Notes: generated by a model from the letters alone, not told the origin. Shown: positions 8,161 through 18,111, counted from the stretch's first letter. The stretch is 64,000 bases of DNA from Bacteroidales bacterium (GCA_017447815.1 JAFSMS010000090.1:1-64000), one strand, 5' to 3'. Made by a program: numbers and translations.

Positions 8161-8745
8161 ATGGGACACGGCAAGTATATCGCTCCGCCCCGCGGACAGT
8201 ATCAGGTGCTCTCCGGCGAGGTCCTGAACCTGGAATTCGTGGTACTGCCCGGTGAGAGCCGCGATATCGACCTCTCCGTCGATCTCGTGGGCGAGGGCGC
8301 GCAGGCGCACATCAAGGCCCTGTACCTGTGCAAGGCCGACGAAAAGGTGAATTTCCGCATTTGCATGCATCACTGCGCCCCGGGTTGCCACAGCACCCAG
8401 AAAATCAACGGCATCGCCGGCGGCAGCGCCCAGGTGCATTTTGACGGCACCATCGTCGTGGCCCCGGAGGCCCAGCAGACGGAAGCCTACCAGGAAAACC
8501 ACAACATCGTCCTCACCGAAGAGGCCAAAGTGGAGACCCGGCCCCAACTGGAAATCTATGCCGACGACGTAAAATGCTCCCACGGCGCCACGGTGGGCCA
8601 GTTGAATCCCGACGAACTCTTCTACATGCGTTCGCGCGGCATCCCGGAGGCCGAAGCCCGGACCCTTCAGATGCTGTCGTTCCTCTCTCCGGTGATTCCC
8701 GCAGGGCGCGGGGAAGAAATCGAAAAAGCGATCAGAAGCCTGTAA
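8161..8745 (+). CDS. sufD: short SufD (core and C-terminus only)
   Basis: Pairs with SufB in the Fe-S scaffold. Only 194 residues long, against about 420-450 for usual SufD, it lacks the N-terminal helical domain and part of the beta-helix. The C-terminal core is complete: DVKCSHGATVGQLN with the conserved His of the SufB-SufD interface, then LFYMRSRGIPEAEA. There are only 3 bases between sufC and its ATG, so no upstream remnant exists and this is not a frameshift. It probably works as a minimal SufD. The His/Cys-containing stretch ICMHHCAPGCHS near 63-74 is not one I know from SufD. Confidence 0.85.
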   Translation: MGHGKYIAPPRGQYQVLSGEVLNLEFVVLPGESRDIDLSVDLVGEGAQAHIKALYLCKADEKVNFRICMHHCAPGCHSTQKINGIAGGSAQVHFDGTIVVAPEAQQTEAYQENHNIVLTEEAKVETRPQLEIYADDVKCSHGATVGQLNPDELFYMRSRGIPEAEARTLQMLSFLSPVIPAGRGEEIEKAIRSL

Positions 8746-8748
8746 AAC

Positions 8749-10374
8749 ATGAAACGCCCGGTCCTGCCCATATTGTCCCTTCTGGCGGCACTGCTGCTCT
8801 GCGGCTGTCAGCAGCACAGCCGTCCGGACCGCCGCACCCGCGAACTGCTTACCGAACTGGACGGGTACATCAAGGCGCGGGAGATGTATGTGGTGCGGAA
8901 AAAGGACCAGATGGAGGTGCTTACCCGCCTGGCCGGTGACCTGCGCGACCCCGAACGCCGCTACGACCTGGAAATGAGGATTGCCGACGAGTACTTCGCT
9001 TTCAGTTTCGATTCCACCCAGGCCTACCTGAAGCACTGCATCGAACTGGCCGGGGCGGACACGGAACGGGCACAGGCGGCCACCCTCAAACTGGGGCACC
9101 TGTACGCCAAGTCGGGCAATTACATGGAGGCCCACCAGATTCTGTATGAACAGTTGGACAGCAACCGGCTTTCCCCCTCGCTGCAAACGGAATACCTGCA
9201 GGTGCTTTATGACTTCAGCCACGACCTCAGCGGCAACTCCGGCATGGTGGAGCGTCTTTCCATTCCGCCCGAAGCCCCGTACCGGGAGCGCCTGCTGGGC
9301 ATCCTTCCCCGGAATTCGGAGGCGTGGCGCGTTCTGCTGCGGGACAAACTGGTCGCCGAGGACCGGCTGGATCGCGCCGACAGCGTCAGCCGGGTGCTGC
9401 TCGCTTCGATGAAGCCGGAAGACAGGAACTATGCCATCCACGCCTATTACCTGGCCGAAAACTGCGAGAACCGGGGCCTGCACGCAGACCAGCTCCTGTG
9501 GCTGGTGAAATCGGCGGAGTGCGACATCATGAATGCCGTGAAAGACTATGCCTCCCTTACCGTCGTGGCCATGCATGTGCTTCCCGTCGATGTGGAACAC
9601 TCCTTCCATTATCTCCAGATTGCCCAGGAGGATGCGGTTTTCTACAATGCCAAACTCCGTCCCTGGCAGATTTCGCGTTTCCTGATGGATGTGGAGGAGG
9701 CTTATATGGCCAAACAGGACCAGCGGCAGCAGCTGAACAAGATTTTCCTGATTCTGCTGGCCATCATGGTCGCGGCGCTGTTTTTCATCACCTGGTTCCT
9801 GGTGAGCCGTTCGCTCAAACTGTCCCACCTGCATCGGGAACTGGAACAGGCCAATGCCAATCTGGCGGCCGCCAACGCCACCCTCGGGCAGTTGAACCTT
9901 CAGATTTCGAAGGCCGACCAGGTAAAGGAAGAATACATCCTGGAATTCCTGCAAACCCTCGCCAACCAGATTGCGCTCTTCCGCAACGAGGACAACCGCT
10001 ACCGCAACCTGATCAAACAGGGAAAGGCCGATGAACTCCTGAAGGAACTCTCCATCGGCAGCCGGAGCGAAAAAGCCCGTGACCAATTCTACGAAACCTT
10101 TGACCAGACCTTCCTGGGAATGTATCCCTCTTTCGTGGAAGCCTTCAACGACCTTCTGTTGCCGCAGGCCCGCCTTTCTCCGCCCAAGGGACGCCTGAAC
10201 ACGGAACTCCGCATCTTTGCGCTGATCCGGCTGGGCGTGGACGACAGCAAAAAGATCGCCGCCATGCTGGACTACTCCGTCAGCACCATCTACAACTACA
10301 AGGTATCGGTCAAAAACAATGCCCTCGGCGACCGCGACACCTTTGAGGAAAGGGTGAAAAAAATAGGAAAGTAG
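8749..10374 (+). CDS. membrane-bound DUF6377-type transcriptional regulator
   Basis: A 541-residue regulator typical of Bacteroidetes glycan loci. It has an N-terminal signal segment with a lipobox-like LCGC (17-20), a helical TPR-like sensor region to about 325, one membrane helix near 330-350 (FLILLAIMVAALFFITWF), a coiled coil (LEQANANLAAANATLGQL), and a cytoplasmic C-terminal domain ending in a helix-turn-helix (DDSKKIAAMLDYSVSTIYNY). The family joins a periplasmic sensor to a DNA-binding end in one chain. It sits 3 bases after sufD but ends in two terminators before susC, so it most likely controls the glycan locus that follows. The ligand cannot be read from sequence. Confidence 0.85.
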   Translation: MKRPVLPILSLLAALLLCGCQQHSRPDRRTRELLTELDGYIKAREMYVVRKKDQMEVLTRLAGDLRDPERRYDLEMRIADEYFAFSFDSTQAYLKHCIELAGADTERAQAATLKLGHLYAKSGNYMEAHQILYEQLDSNRLSPSLQTEYLQVLYDFSHDLSGNSGMVERLSIPPEAPYRERLLGILPRNSEAWRVLLRDKLVAEDRLDRADSVSRVLLASMKPEDRNYAIHAYYLAENCENRGLHADQLLWLVKSAECDIMNAVKDYASLTVVAMHVLPVDVEHSFHYLQIAQEDAVFYNAKLRPWQISRFLMDVEEAYMAKQDQRQQLNKIFLILLAIMVAALFFITWFLVSRSLKLSHLHRELEQANANLAAANATLGQLNLQISKADQVKEEYILEFLQTLANQIALFRNEDNRYRNLIKQGKADELLKELSIGSRSEKARDQFYETFDQTFLGMYPSFVEAFNDLLLPQARLSPPKGRLNTELRIFALIRLGVDDSKKIAAMLDYSVSTIYNYKVSVKNNALGDRDTFEERVKKIGK

Positions 10375-10407
10375 TAGATTTTTGACTCATCGGGGTACTA
10401 CTTTTTT
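10368..10407 (+). terminator. intrinsic terminator after regulator gene
   Basis: AAAGTAGTA (10368-10376) pairs perfectly with TACTACTTT (10396-10404) and runs into TTTTTT at 10402-10407. The left arm includes the stop codon of the regulator. Confidence 0.8.
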
Positions 10408-10418
10408 ACCCGCCGCAC

Positions 10419-10458
10419 AAAATCGCAATTCTTTGGCATTCAAGGAATTGCGATTTTT
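10419..10458 (+). terminator. second, stronger intrinsic terminator
   Basis: A perfect 13-bp stem (10419-10431 with 10445-10457) ends in a T-run. The left arm starts with four A, so it could also stop transcription from the other side. Together with the first hairpin it separates the regulator from susC. Confidence 0.85.
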
Positions 10459-10507
10459 GTTATACTACTTTTATTTTCCGGAGAGCGGGAGAGGTATGCA
10501 ATCCTCA

Positions 10508-10515
10508 TAATTTTG
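10508..10515 (+). promoter_or_regulatory. TAATTTTG -7 element, susC operon
   Basis: TAnnTTTG element downstream of both terminators and 69 bases upstream of the susC ATG at 10585. It leaves a long 5' untranslated region, as is common for SusC genes. No clear operator is visible. Confidence 0.55.
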
Positions 10516-10584
10516 CTGCTGGACTTTGTGTCTGACTGCACAATTATTATTAACCAATAACCAACGCAAACATTTCCAACGCGT

Positions 10585-13500
10585 ATGAAAAAAATCGCAA
10601 CTCTGATCCTCTTTGCAGGATTGGCTTTGTCGGCGATGGCCCAGAATGTGACCCTCAAGGGTACGGTCCTGGACTCGGCCGGTGAACCCATTATCGGAGC
10701 GTTTGTCGTCCAGCAGGGAACCGCCAACGGTACCATGACGGGTGCGGAAGGAGAATTCGTCCTCTCCACCCCGCAGGGTTCCGCCATTGAGGTTTCCTGT
10801 ATCGGCTACACAACGCAGGTGATTTCCAACAATGGTCAGCAGAACCTGGTCGTCGTCCTTCCCGACGACAGCCAGATGCTGGAGGAAACCGTGGTCATCG
10901 GCTACGGTGTCCAGAAAAAATCGGTGGTCACGGCGGCCATTGCCAAAGTGGATGCCGAGGCGCTGGGCGTAACGGCCCCCACCCGGGTGGACAACGCCCT
11001 CAAGGGCCTCACCGCCGGCGTTACGGTCACGGCCGCTTCCGGTCAGCCGGGCGCCAGTTCCCGTATCCGCATCCGCGGTGTGGGTTCCATCAACTCCTCC
11101 GACCCTATTTATATTGTGGACGGCATGCCCATCTCCGGCGGCATCGATTACCTGAATCCCAGTGATATCGAGTCCATCGAAGTGCTCAAGGATGCCGCTT
11201 CCGGTGCCGTTTACGGTACCCGCGCCGCCAACGGCGTGGTGCTCGTGACCACCAAGAAGGGCGCCAAGGGCCAAACCCACGTGGACTACAATTTCACCTA
11301 TGGTATTTCCAACCCCTGGAAACAGCGTGAACTGCTCAACGCTTCCGAGTATGCCCTCATGATCAACGAAGGCCTCATCAACGCCGGAATGGCTCCCCGC
11401 TATGCCGATCCCTACAGTTACGGCACGGGCACCGACTGGCAGAAGGAAGTGTTCAACCGCAATGCCCCCCAGCAGACCCACGAGGTGTCCGTGAGCGGCG
11501 CCTCCGAGAAGGTCAACTACTATCTGGCCCTGGGTTATACCGACCAGCAGGGTATCGTGGGCGGCAACTGGGGCCGTTCCAATTACAACCGTCTCACCCT
11601 CCGTTCCAACACCAGTTTCACGCTGCTGGACAAAAAGAGCGAGCGCAACTACCTGAACAGCATTGTCCTGCAGAACCAGCTCTCCTATGCGAAGATCAGT
11701 TCCAAGGGCATTTCCGAGAACTCCCAGTGGGGTTCTCCCCTGGGATCGGCCCTCGCCCTCTCTCCGATTCTCGGGATTTATGCCAGCGACAGCGACGTGG
11801 AGAATTACCGCACCATCTATCCCGGTGAAACGCTCCTGCAGGCCGCTGACGGCCGCTACTACATGATTCCCGGCGGTTCTTACAATGAGATGAACAACCC
11901 CATCGCCGACCTTTCCCGTCCGGCGAACGACAACTGGAGCCACAAGTTCGTGGGCGCCCTCTCCGGCGACATCCAGATTTGGGACAACCTTCATTTCCAT
12001 ACGTCCTTCTCCGTGGACATGAGTTTCTGGGGCAATTACGGTTACAATCCCACCTACTATCTGTCCGGTAACAACCATGCTACCACCACGGACGTGAACG
12101 CCCAGTACGAGAAAGGCCTTGTGTGGCAGGTCGAAAACTACCTTACCTACAACAAGGAAATCGGCAAGCATGCCTTCTCCGTGATGGTTGGCCAGAGCGC
12201 CTTCGAGAACACGAGCGACGGCATCTGGGCCAATCGCCGCGACCTGGCTCCGGAGTGGTTTGACAAGCCTTATATCGGCAATGCCCCGGACAACAACGAC
12301 GAGCCCGACAAGCAGCACGCAAACGGCTGGTTCAACAGCCCTTACCGCCTGGCCTCTTACTTCGGCCGTGCCGACTACAACTACGACGAGCGCTACATGA
12401 TCCAGGCCACCATCCGCCGGGACGGCTCCTCCAAGTTCGGCGCCAATAACAAGTGGGGTTATTTCCCGTCCTTCTCCATAGGCTGGAATATCCACAAGGA
12501 ACCCTATATCAACGTTCCTTCCTGGCTGTCCAACGCCAAGTTGCGTTTCTCCTGGGGCGTGAACGGTTCCGACGCCTTCGAGGCCTTCCGTTACACCACC
12601 CTTACGGCCAACAATAACAACTACATTTTCGACCGCAATGAGGCCACCGTCATCGGCGTGAAGTCTTCCGGCCTGGCCAATCCTTCCCTCCGTTGGGAGC
12701 GCTCCGTGCAGACCGACATCGGCCTGGACCTGGGCTTCTTCAACAACGCCCTCACCTTCACGGTGGACTACTACAACAAGAGCACCGACGGGATGCTCAT
12801 CCAGATTCCGGTACCCGCCTATGTGGGTGAAGCCAGCCCTTGGGGCAACGCCGGTCTCATGCGCAACCAGGGTGTGGAAATGGAGTTCTCCTACAAGTTC
12901 TCCCCTGCAAAGGACCTGAACTTCCACATCGGCGGCAACGCCACCTATCTGCACAACGAACTGGTGAACCTGGGCAACGACAGCGGCTTCATGAACCTGG
13001 ATTCCTTCCAGGGCGCCGGCGCCATGACCCGCGCCCAGAACGGCAAGCCTTTCCCGTATTTCTACGGTTACAAGACCGACGGCATCTTCCAGAACCAGGC
13101 CGAGATTGACTCCTATGTGAATGCACAGGGCGAGAAGATTATGCCCAACGCCCTTCCCGGCGACGTCCGCTTCGTGGATGTGAACGGTGACGGTTTGTTC
13201 AACGAAGACGACCGCACCGATATCGGCAACGGCATGCCCAAGTGGTCCGTGGGCCTGAACCTGAGCGCATCGTTCAAGGGCCTCGACTTCTATATGCTGT
13301 GGCAGGGCACTTATGGCAACGACATCCTGGATGTGACCCGCCGTGTGGATATTTCCGAGAGCAACCTTCCCGCCTACATGCTCAACCGCTGGACCGGCGA
13401 AGGAACCTCCAACAAGATTCCCCGCTTTGTCCGTGGCGACAGCGTGAACTGGCAGATTTCCGACCTGTATGTACAGGACGGCAGTTACATGCGCCTGAAG

Positions 13501-13716
13501 AACATCCAACTGGGTTACACCCTGCCGCAGAAGTGGACGCAGAAGATTTTCATCTCCTCCCTCCGCTTCTTCGTGGGTGCCGAAAACCTGCTTACCCTCA
13601 CTTCCTACCGTGGTTTCGATCCCGAAATCTCCTCCGGTGGAACCTCCCTGGGCGTGGACTATGGTGTATATCCCCAGGCCCGTACCTTCCTTTGCGGTGT
13701 TAATCTCAAATTCTAA
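10585..13716 (+). CDS. susC: SusC/RagA-family TonB-dependent outer membrane receptor
   Basis: Imports oligosaccharides across the outer membrane with its SusD partner, powered by TonB. The 1043-residue protein starts with a signal peptide cleaved near AMA-QN. Then come a carboxypeptidase-regulatory-like domain (VTLKGTVLDSAGEPIIGAFV), the plug domain with SSRIRIRGVGS, SDPIYIVDGMP and SGAVYGTRAANGVVLVTTKKG, and a beta-barrel with SusC repeats up to a C-terminal aromatic residue. susD follows after 9 bases. Neighbouring GH16 and GH3 genes suggest beta-1,3-glucan as cargo. Confidence 0.95.
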   Translation: MKKIATLILFAGLALSAMAQNVTLKGTVLDSAGEPIIGAFVVQQGTANGTMTGAEGEFVLSTPQGSAIEVSCIGYTTQVISNNGQQNLVVVLPDDSQMLEETVVIGYGVQKKSVVTAAIAKVDAEALGVTAPTRVDNALKGLTAGVTVTAASGQPGASSRIRIRGVGSINSSDPIYIVDGMPISGGIDYLNPSDIESIEVLKDAASGAVYGTRAANGVVLVTTKKGAKGQTHVDYNFTYGISNPWKQRELLNASEYALMINEGLINAGMAPRYADPYSYGTGTDWQKEVFNRNAPQQTHEVSVSGASEKVNYYLALGYTDQQGIVGGNWGRSNYNRLTLRSNTSFTLLDKKSERNYLNSIVLQNQLSYAKISSKGISENSQWGSPLGSALALSPILGIYASDSDVENYRTIYPGETLLQAADGRYYMIPGGSYNEMNNPIADLSRPANDNWSHKFVGALSGDIQIWDNLHFHTSFSVDMSFWGNYGYNPTYYLSGNNHATTTDVNAQYEKGLVWQVENYLTYNKEIGKHAFSVMVGQSAFENTSDGIWANRRDLAPEWFDKPYIGNAPDNNDEPDKQHANGWFNSPYRLASYFGRADYNYDERYMIQATIRRDGSSKFGANNKWGYFPSFSIGWNIHKEPYINVPSWLSNAKLRFSWGVNGSDAFEAFRYTTLTANNNNYIFDRNEATVIGVKSSGLANPSLRWERSVQTDIGLDLGFFNNALTFTVDYYNKSTDGMLIQIPVPAYVGEASPWGNAGLMRNQGVEMEFSYKFSPAKDLNFHIGGNATYLHNELVNLGNDSGFMNLDSFQGAGAMTRAQNGKPFPYFYGYKTDGIFQNQAEIDSYVNAQGEKIMPNALPGDVRFVDVNGDGLFNEDDRTDIGNGMPKWSVGLNLSASFKGLDFYMLWQGTYGNDILDVTRRVDISESNLPAYMLNRWTGEGTSNKIPRFVRGDSVNWQISDLYVQDGSYMRLKNIQLGYTLPQKWTQKIFISSLRFFVGAENLLTLTSYRGFDPEISSGGTSLGVDYGVYPQARTFLCGVNLKF

Positions 13717-13731
13717 AACACAGGCATGCAT

Positions 13732-15249
13732 ATGAAACAGAATATCATTCTTGCTGCGGCAGCCCTGCTTGCCCTCACCACTGCCTGCACCGAAAAGTTC
13801 CTGACCGTGGAGCACAACAGTGCCCGCCCGCTGGAAACTTATTTCACCACTCCGGAACATCTGGAGGAGGCCGTCGTGGCCGCTTATGACCCGCTCCAGT
13901 GGTTTGACTGGTGCGAGGGTCAGTACAACCCCCTCAATATCATGTCGGACATCATGGCCGACCAGCTCTGGGTGGGCGGCGCCGACCGCTCCGACAACGC
14001 CTACTGGCACATGATGATGAATTACGAGGCCGTCCCGACCAATACCCTGTCCGGCATCTGGTCCGACGCCTATTCCGGCGTCAAGCGCTGCAACGACGTC
14101 CTCACCTACATCGGCTGGACCGAAGGCCTTTCCGAATCGGCCAAAACCCTGGTCGAGGCCCAGGTGCGCGTTCTCCGCGCTTTCTACTACAACATCCTCT
14201 GGAAATTCTGGGGCAACATCCCCTACTATGAGGAAAACCTGACCGGCGACTTCACCTGCGAGCAGTTCCAGGCCGACGAAGTGTACGGAAAGTTCATTGC
14301 CGACCTGGAAGGCGCCATCGCCCTCAACGTCCTTCCCATGAAATGGGACGACGCCAACATCGGCCGCGTGAGCAAAGCCATGGCCTACATGCTGTATGCC
14401 GAGGCGGTTCTGTACCAGAACGACGAAAGCCGTTTCGCGACGGCCCTGGGCTACATGAAGGAAATCATCAATGATTCCAACTATGAACTCCTGCCCGATT
14501 TCGGCCAGATTTTCAAGGAAAGCGGCGAATGGAGCAGTGAGTCCATCTTCGAGATCAGTTACAAGGACGACGGCGCACAGCGCTCCTGGAGCTGGGTCCG
14601 CGGCGTGGGCGGCACGGTGCTTCCGCGCTTGATTTCTCCCGCCGACTGGTCCGGTGACGGCGAACACGACAAAGGCTGGGGCTTTGCTCCGGTGCGTGCG
14701 GAAACGTACGAAATGTATGACGACGCCGACGCCCGCCGCGCCGCCACCTGCTGGGATGCCCGCAACACCGGCTCCGGTTCCTACAACCCCCGTTACCAGG
14801 ACACCGGCTACTTCCTCGAGAAGTATATCGCCTACAAGGCCAACAATGCCGACGCCCAGTATGACGGTGACCTCAACTTCAACAACAACCTCCGCATCTA
14901 CCGCTACGCTGAATGCCTGCTGAACGCGGCCGAACTGGCCGTCCGCACCGGCAACACCGGCGGGGCCGATGCCTGGCTCAACGCCGTTCACGGCCGTTCC
15001 CTGGGAGGCGCCACCGTGGCCCTGACCCTGGACAACATCAAGCAGGAGCGCCGGCTGGAGTTTGTGGGTGAAGGCAAGCGCTACTGGGACCTCATCCGTT
15101 GGGGAGACGCCGCTACCGTCCTGGTGCCGGACGCCTATGGCTACCGCACCAACACCTGGAGCGCCAGCAAGAAGTACCTGCCCTTCCCTCAGCACGAACT
15201 GGATGCCACGGAAGGTCTCACGCACGAACTGGTTCAGAACAACTATTAA
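13732..15249 (+). CDS. susD: SusD/RagB-family glycan-binding lipoprotein
   Basis: Outer-membrane lipoprotein that forms a lid on the SusC channel and delivers glycan. The 505-residue protein has lipobox LTTAC, the SusD start (EKFLTVEHNSARPLETYFTT) and the C-terminal signature IKQERRLEFVGEGKRYWDLIRWG. Many surface Trp and Tyr residues fit carbohydrate binding. An ATG two codons upstream (13726) is possible; the one at 13732 gives a standard MKQ signal peptide. It lies in an operon with susC and the next lipoprotein. Confidence 0.95.
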   Translation: MKQNIILAAAALLALTTACTEKFLTVEHNSARPLETYFTTPEHLEEAVVAAYDPLQWFDWCEGQYNPLNIMSDIMADQLWVGGADRSDNAYWHMMMNYEAVPTNTLSGIWSDAYSGVKRCNDVLTYIGWTEGLSESAKTLVEAQVRVLRAFYYNILWKFWGNIPYYEENLTGDFTCEQFQADEVYGKFIADLEGAIALNVLPMKWDDANIGRVSKAMAYMLYAEAVLYQNDESRFATALGYMKEIINDSNYELLPDFGQIFKESGEWSSESIFEISYKDDGAQRSWSWVRGVGGTVLPRLISPADWSGDGEHDKGWGFAPVRAETYEMYDDADARRAATCWDARNTGSGSYNPRYQDTGYFLEKYIAYKANNADAQYDGDLNFNNNLRIYRYAECLLNAAELAVRTGNTGGADAWLNAVHGRSLGGATVALTLDNIKQERRLEFVGEGKRYWDLIRWGDAATVLVPDAYGYRTNTWSASKKYLPFPQHELDATEGLTHELVQNNY

Positions 15250-15261
15250 TCGACGCAGAAT

Positions 15262-18111
15262 ATGAAAAAGATCGCATATATCCTTATCGCAGCCCTGACG
15301 GTCTTTGCCTGCGCCAAGGAGGAGATCAACCACCCTTCCGAGGCCGCCGCTCCCAAGACCGCTTCCGCTTACGCGCCCGTCATTTCGGTCGATCAGGAAA
15401 TCAACCAGGTCACCTTCTCCGTTGATTCCAAAGCCGTGATCCCCGTCTGGCTCTTCCAGGACAAAGACGGTGCGTACACCGAATACAAGGCCCAGAACGG
15501 CTTCAAACGCATTTTCGCCGTGGCCGGTGACTACAAGGTGCGCATGAAAATCATGAACGCCTCCGGTGTCACCCCCGACTATGTCGAGACCACTTTCCAC
15601 ATCGACAACACCATCGCCAACTTCGACCGTTTCGTCACCTTCCTCGCCGGCGGAAATGCTGCCGAAAACAGCAAGGAATGGCGCATTGACGGCGACGTGG
15701 CCGAGCACATGGGTTGCGGTGAACCCGGTACCGCCGGTGTCAACTGGTGGGCCGCCGCCCCCGGCGAGAAGGCAGCCTTCGGCGTGTACGAAGACCGCGT
15801 CACCTTCACCGGAGACGGGAACTACACCTACAATCCGGGTGAGGACGGCGGCGTGTACGTGAACAAGGACGTCACCGCCTCCCCGTTCGTGGAGCAGAAG
15901 GACGGCGCCACCGAAGACTATGTGGCTTCCGTATCGGCCCAGACCGCCACTTACGAATTCACCTACCGCGGCAACGACCTCTATCTGGTCCTCCCGGCCC
16001 ATACCCTGTTCCCGTATATCGACAACGACGATTTCTGGGCCGCTCCGGAATTCAAGGTGCTCAGCCTCACCCGCGAGACCCTGGAACTGGTCCACGACAA
16101 CGGCAGCATCGCCTGGCACTTCATCCTGACCTCCAAGGCAGCCGCCTATGTGTTCAAGGGCTTCAAGTACAATGCCGATTCCAACCTCTGGAAACCGGCC
16201 GATGCCGCCCACACGTTCAGTTACTATTACGCTCCCGGCTGGGCTCAGATTGACAATCCCGAGACCCTCCAGGAAGGGGCCGAATACACCCTGACCTTCC
16301 CGGCGGCCACCTCCGACCAGTGGCAGGCCCAGTTCTTCATCATCCCCGACGAGCCTGTCGTGCTCTCGGCCGACAAGAACTATGACTTCTCCGTCATCGT
16401 GAACACCAACAAGGCCCTTCCGGGCGTCACTTTCAAACTCACTGACGTAGGCGACGACGGCAACTTCCTGTTTGCCAACCGCGTACCCATCGAAGCCGGC
16501 GAAACCATCTACTATCTCACCGACCTCAAGGGCATCGACGCCCCTAACGGCGTGAAGATGGTCTTCGACTTCGGCGGCAATGCCGACGGCACCGTCGTTT
16601 CCCTGGCCAACATCGTCATCAAGGACCACGCCATCGACGACGGCACCGTCCTTCCCAGCGAGGAGCCCGGCGGAGACGAAGAGGAGGATGAGGAAGTCGT
16701 AATCTATGGAAAGGAACTCTGGGCCGCTTCCGCCGTTGAACTGGAGACCTGGTTCAGCCCGGCCGACTGGTCCGGCGGCCTGGATCCGCAGGCTGTCTAT
16801 GCCGACGGCAAACTCACCCTGACGGTTCCCGAAGGCGTGGGTGGCAGCGAATGGCAGGGCCAGGTGAAACTGCACACCGACATTGTCATCGATCCGGCCA
16901 AGAAGTATGCCTTCCGTGCCAAGATCAATTCCAGTTCCGACGGTGTCATCACCGCCAAGATGACCTCCAACACCGATCCCGGCGGCATCGAGTTCTTCTA
17001 CGACAACGGTGTCGAACTCACGGCCTATAACGACCTGGCCTTCGAAAAGGCCGGCGTGAGCATGGCCATCGAAGGAGAAGAGACCGTCATGGTGGTCTTC
17101 GACTTCGGCCGCCTGCCGGCCGGAACCGAGATAAGCGTTTCCGAGATTCTCCTGAACGAGGTGCAGTCCGGCGCCATCTCCTATGGCGACAACCTCTGGG
17201 ACGGCAGCGCCGAACTGGAGACCTGGTTCAGCCCGGCCGACTGGTCCGGCGGCCTGGATCCGCAGGCAGCCTATGCCGACGGCAAACTCACCCTGACGGT
17301 TCCCGAAGGTGTGGGCGGCAGCGAATGGCAGGGCCAGGTGAAACTGCACTCCTCCATCGTCATCGACCCCGATAAGATGTATTCCTTCTCGGCCAAGGTG
17401 AATGCGGGCGCCGACGGTGCCATCACCGCCAAGATGACCTCCAACACCGACCCCGGCGGCATCGAGTTCTTCTATGACAACGGCATCGCCGTGTCGGCCT
17501 TCGAAGATGTGGTCATCAAGAAAGACCGCGTCCAGATGGCCATCGAAGGGGACGAGACCATCATGATTGTCTTCGACTTCGGCCGCCTGCCGGCCGGAAC
17601 CGAGGTGACGGTCTCCGACATCACGATCCAGGAAATCAGCCTGGTTTCGTACGGCGAGAACATCTGGGATACCGCTGCCGAACTGGAAACCTGGTTCAGC
17701 CCGGCCGACTGGTCCGGCGGCCTGGATCCGCAGGCGGCCTATGCCGACGGCAAACTCACCCTGACGGTTCCCGAGGGCGTGGGCGGCAGCGAATGGCAGG
17801 GCCAGGTGAAACTGCACACGGCCATTCCCATCAAGCCGGGCAACCTGTACACCGTATCCCTGACCCTCAACGCCTCTGCAGACGGCACGGCTACGGTGAA
17901 GATGACCTCCAACACCGATCCCGGCGGCATCGAGTTCTTCTATGACAATGCCGTGAACCTGACCGCTTTCGAAAACGTCGTTTACACGCAGAAGGGCGTT
18001 TCCATGGACAACGGCGAGGGCGAGACCCTCATGCTGGTCCTTGACTTCGGCCGCTTCCCTGCCGGGACGGAGATCGTGGTTTCCGACATTATCCTTCGGG
18101 AGGCGGAGTAA
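15262..18111 (+). CDS. surface glycan-binding lipoprotein with three near-identical CBM-like repeats
   Basis: A 949-residue lipoprotein (signal ending VFACAK) in the SusE/SGBP position. Residues about 30-120 look like a PKD/Ig domain. Next comes a region with the GGNAAENSKEW pattern seen in Bacteroidetes surface glycan-binding proteins, then a jelly-roll-like domain to about 470. Three modules of about 157 residues follow, from about 484, 644 and 800, each with the core LETWFSPADWSGGLDPQ and MTSNTDPGGIEFFYDN. They look like family 4/16-type carbohydrate-binding modules. An acidic linker (GGDEEEDEE) separates them from the front. The repeats are nearly identical in DNA, so duplication is recent or kept uniform. 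It likely multiplies surface contacts with beta-glucan for the GH16 encoded next. Confidence 0.85.
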   Translation: MKKIAYILIAALTVFACAKEEINHPSEAAAPKTASAYAPVISVDQEINQVTFSVDSKAVIPVWLFQDKDGAYTEYKAQNGFKRIFAVAGDYKVRMKIMNASGVTPDYVETTFHIDNTIANFDRFVTFLAGGNAAENSKEWRIDGDVAEHMGCGEPGTAGVNWWAAAPGEKAAFGVYEDRVTFTGDGNYTYNPGEDGGVYVNKDVTASPFVEQKDGATEDYVASVSAQTATYEFTYRGNDLYLVLPAHTLFPYIDNDDFWAAPEFKVLSLTRETLELVHDNGSIAWHFILTSKAAAYVFKGFKYNADSNLWKPADAAHTFSYYYAPGWAQIDNPETLQEGAEYTLTFPAATSDQWQAQFFIIPDEPVVLSADKNYDFSVIVNTNKALPGVTFKLTDVGDDGNFLFANRVPIEAGETIYYLTDLKGIDAPNGVKMVFDFGGNADGTVVSLANIVIKDHAIDDGTVLPSEEPGGDEEEDEEVVIYGKELWAASAVELETWFSPADWSGGLDPQAVYADGKLTLTVPEGVGGSEWQGQVKLHTDIVIDPAKKYAFRAKINSSSDGVITAKMTSNTDPGGIEFFYDNGVELTAYNDLAFEKAGVSMAIEGEETVMVVFDFGRLPAGTEISVSEILLNEVQSGAISYGDNLWDGSAELETWFSPADWSGGLDPQAAYADGKLTLTVPEGVGGSEWQGQVKLHSSIVIDPDKMYSFSAKVNAGADGAITAKMTSNTDPGGIEFFYDNGIAVSAFEDVVIKKDRVQMAIEGDETIMIVFDFGRLPAGTEVTVSDITIQEISLVSYGENIWDTAAELETWFSPADWSGGLDPQAAYADGKLTLTVPEGVGGSEWQGQVKLHTAIPIKPGNLYTVSLTLNASADGTATVKMTSNTDPGGIEFFYDNAVNLTAFENVVYTQKGVSMDNGEGETLMLVLDFGRFPAGTEIVVSDIILREAE
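16711..18108 (+). repeat. triple tandem CBM-like coding repeat
   Basis: Three direct repeats of about 470 bases each (from about 16711, 17191 and 17660). The first 120-130 bases and a block in the middle of each copy are almost identical between copies, while the segment between differs. This patchy pattern suggests gene conversion between copies or selection on the conserved blocks. Confidence 0.9.

Noticed and set aside
8161..8745. SufD truncated by a frameshift
   Set aside because: sufC ends three bases upstream, so no missing N-terminal half exists in any frame.
10471..17817. A 2448-codon open frame on the minus strand
   Set aside because: It runs antisense across susC, susD and the CBM lipoprotein, all with clear family motifs on the + strand. 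Its valine/glycine-rich translation is a by-product of strong codon bias.
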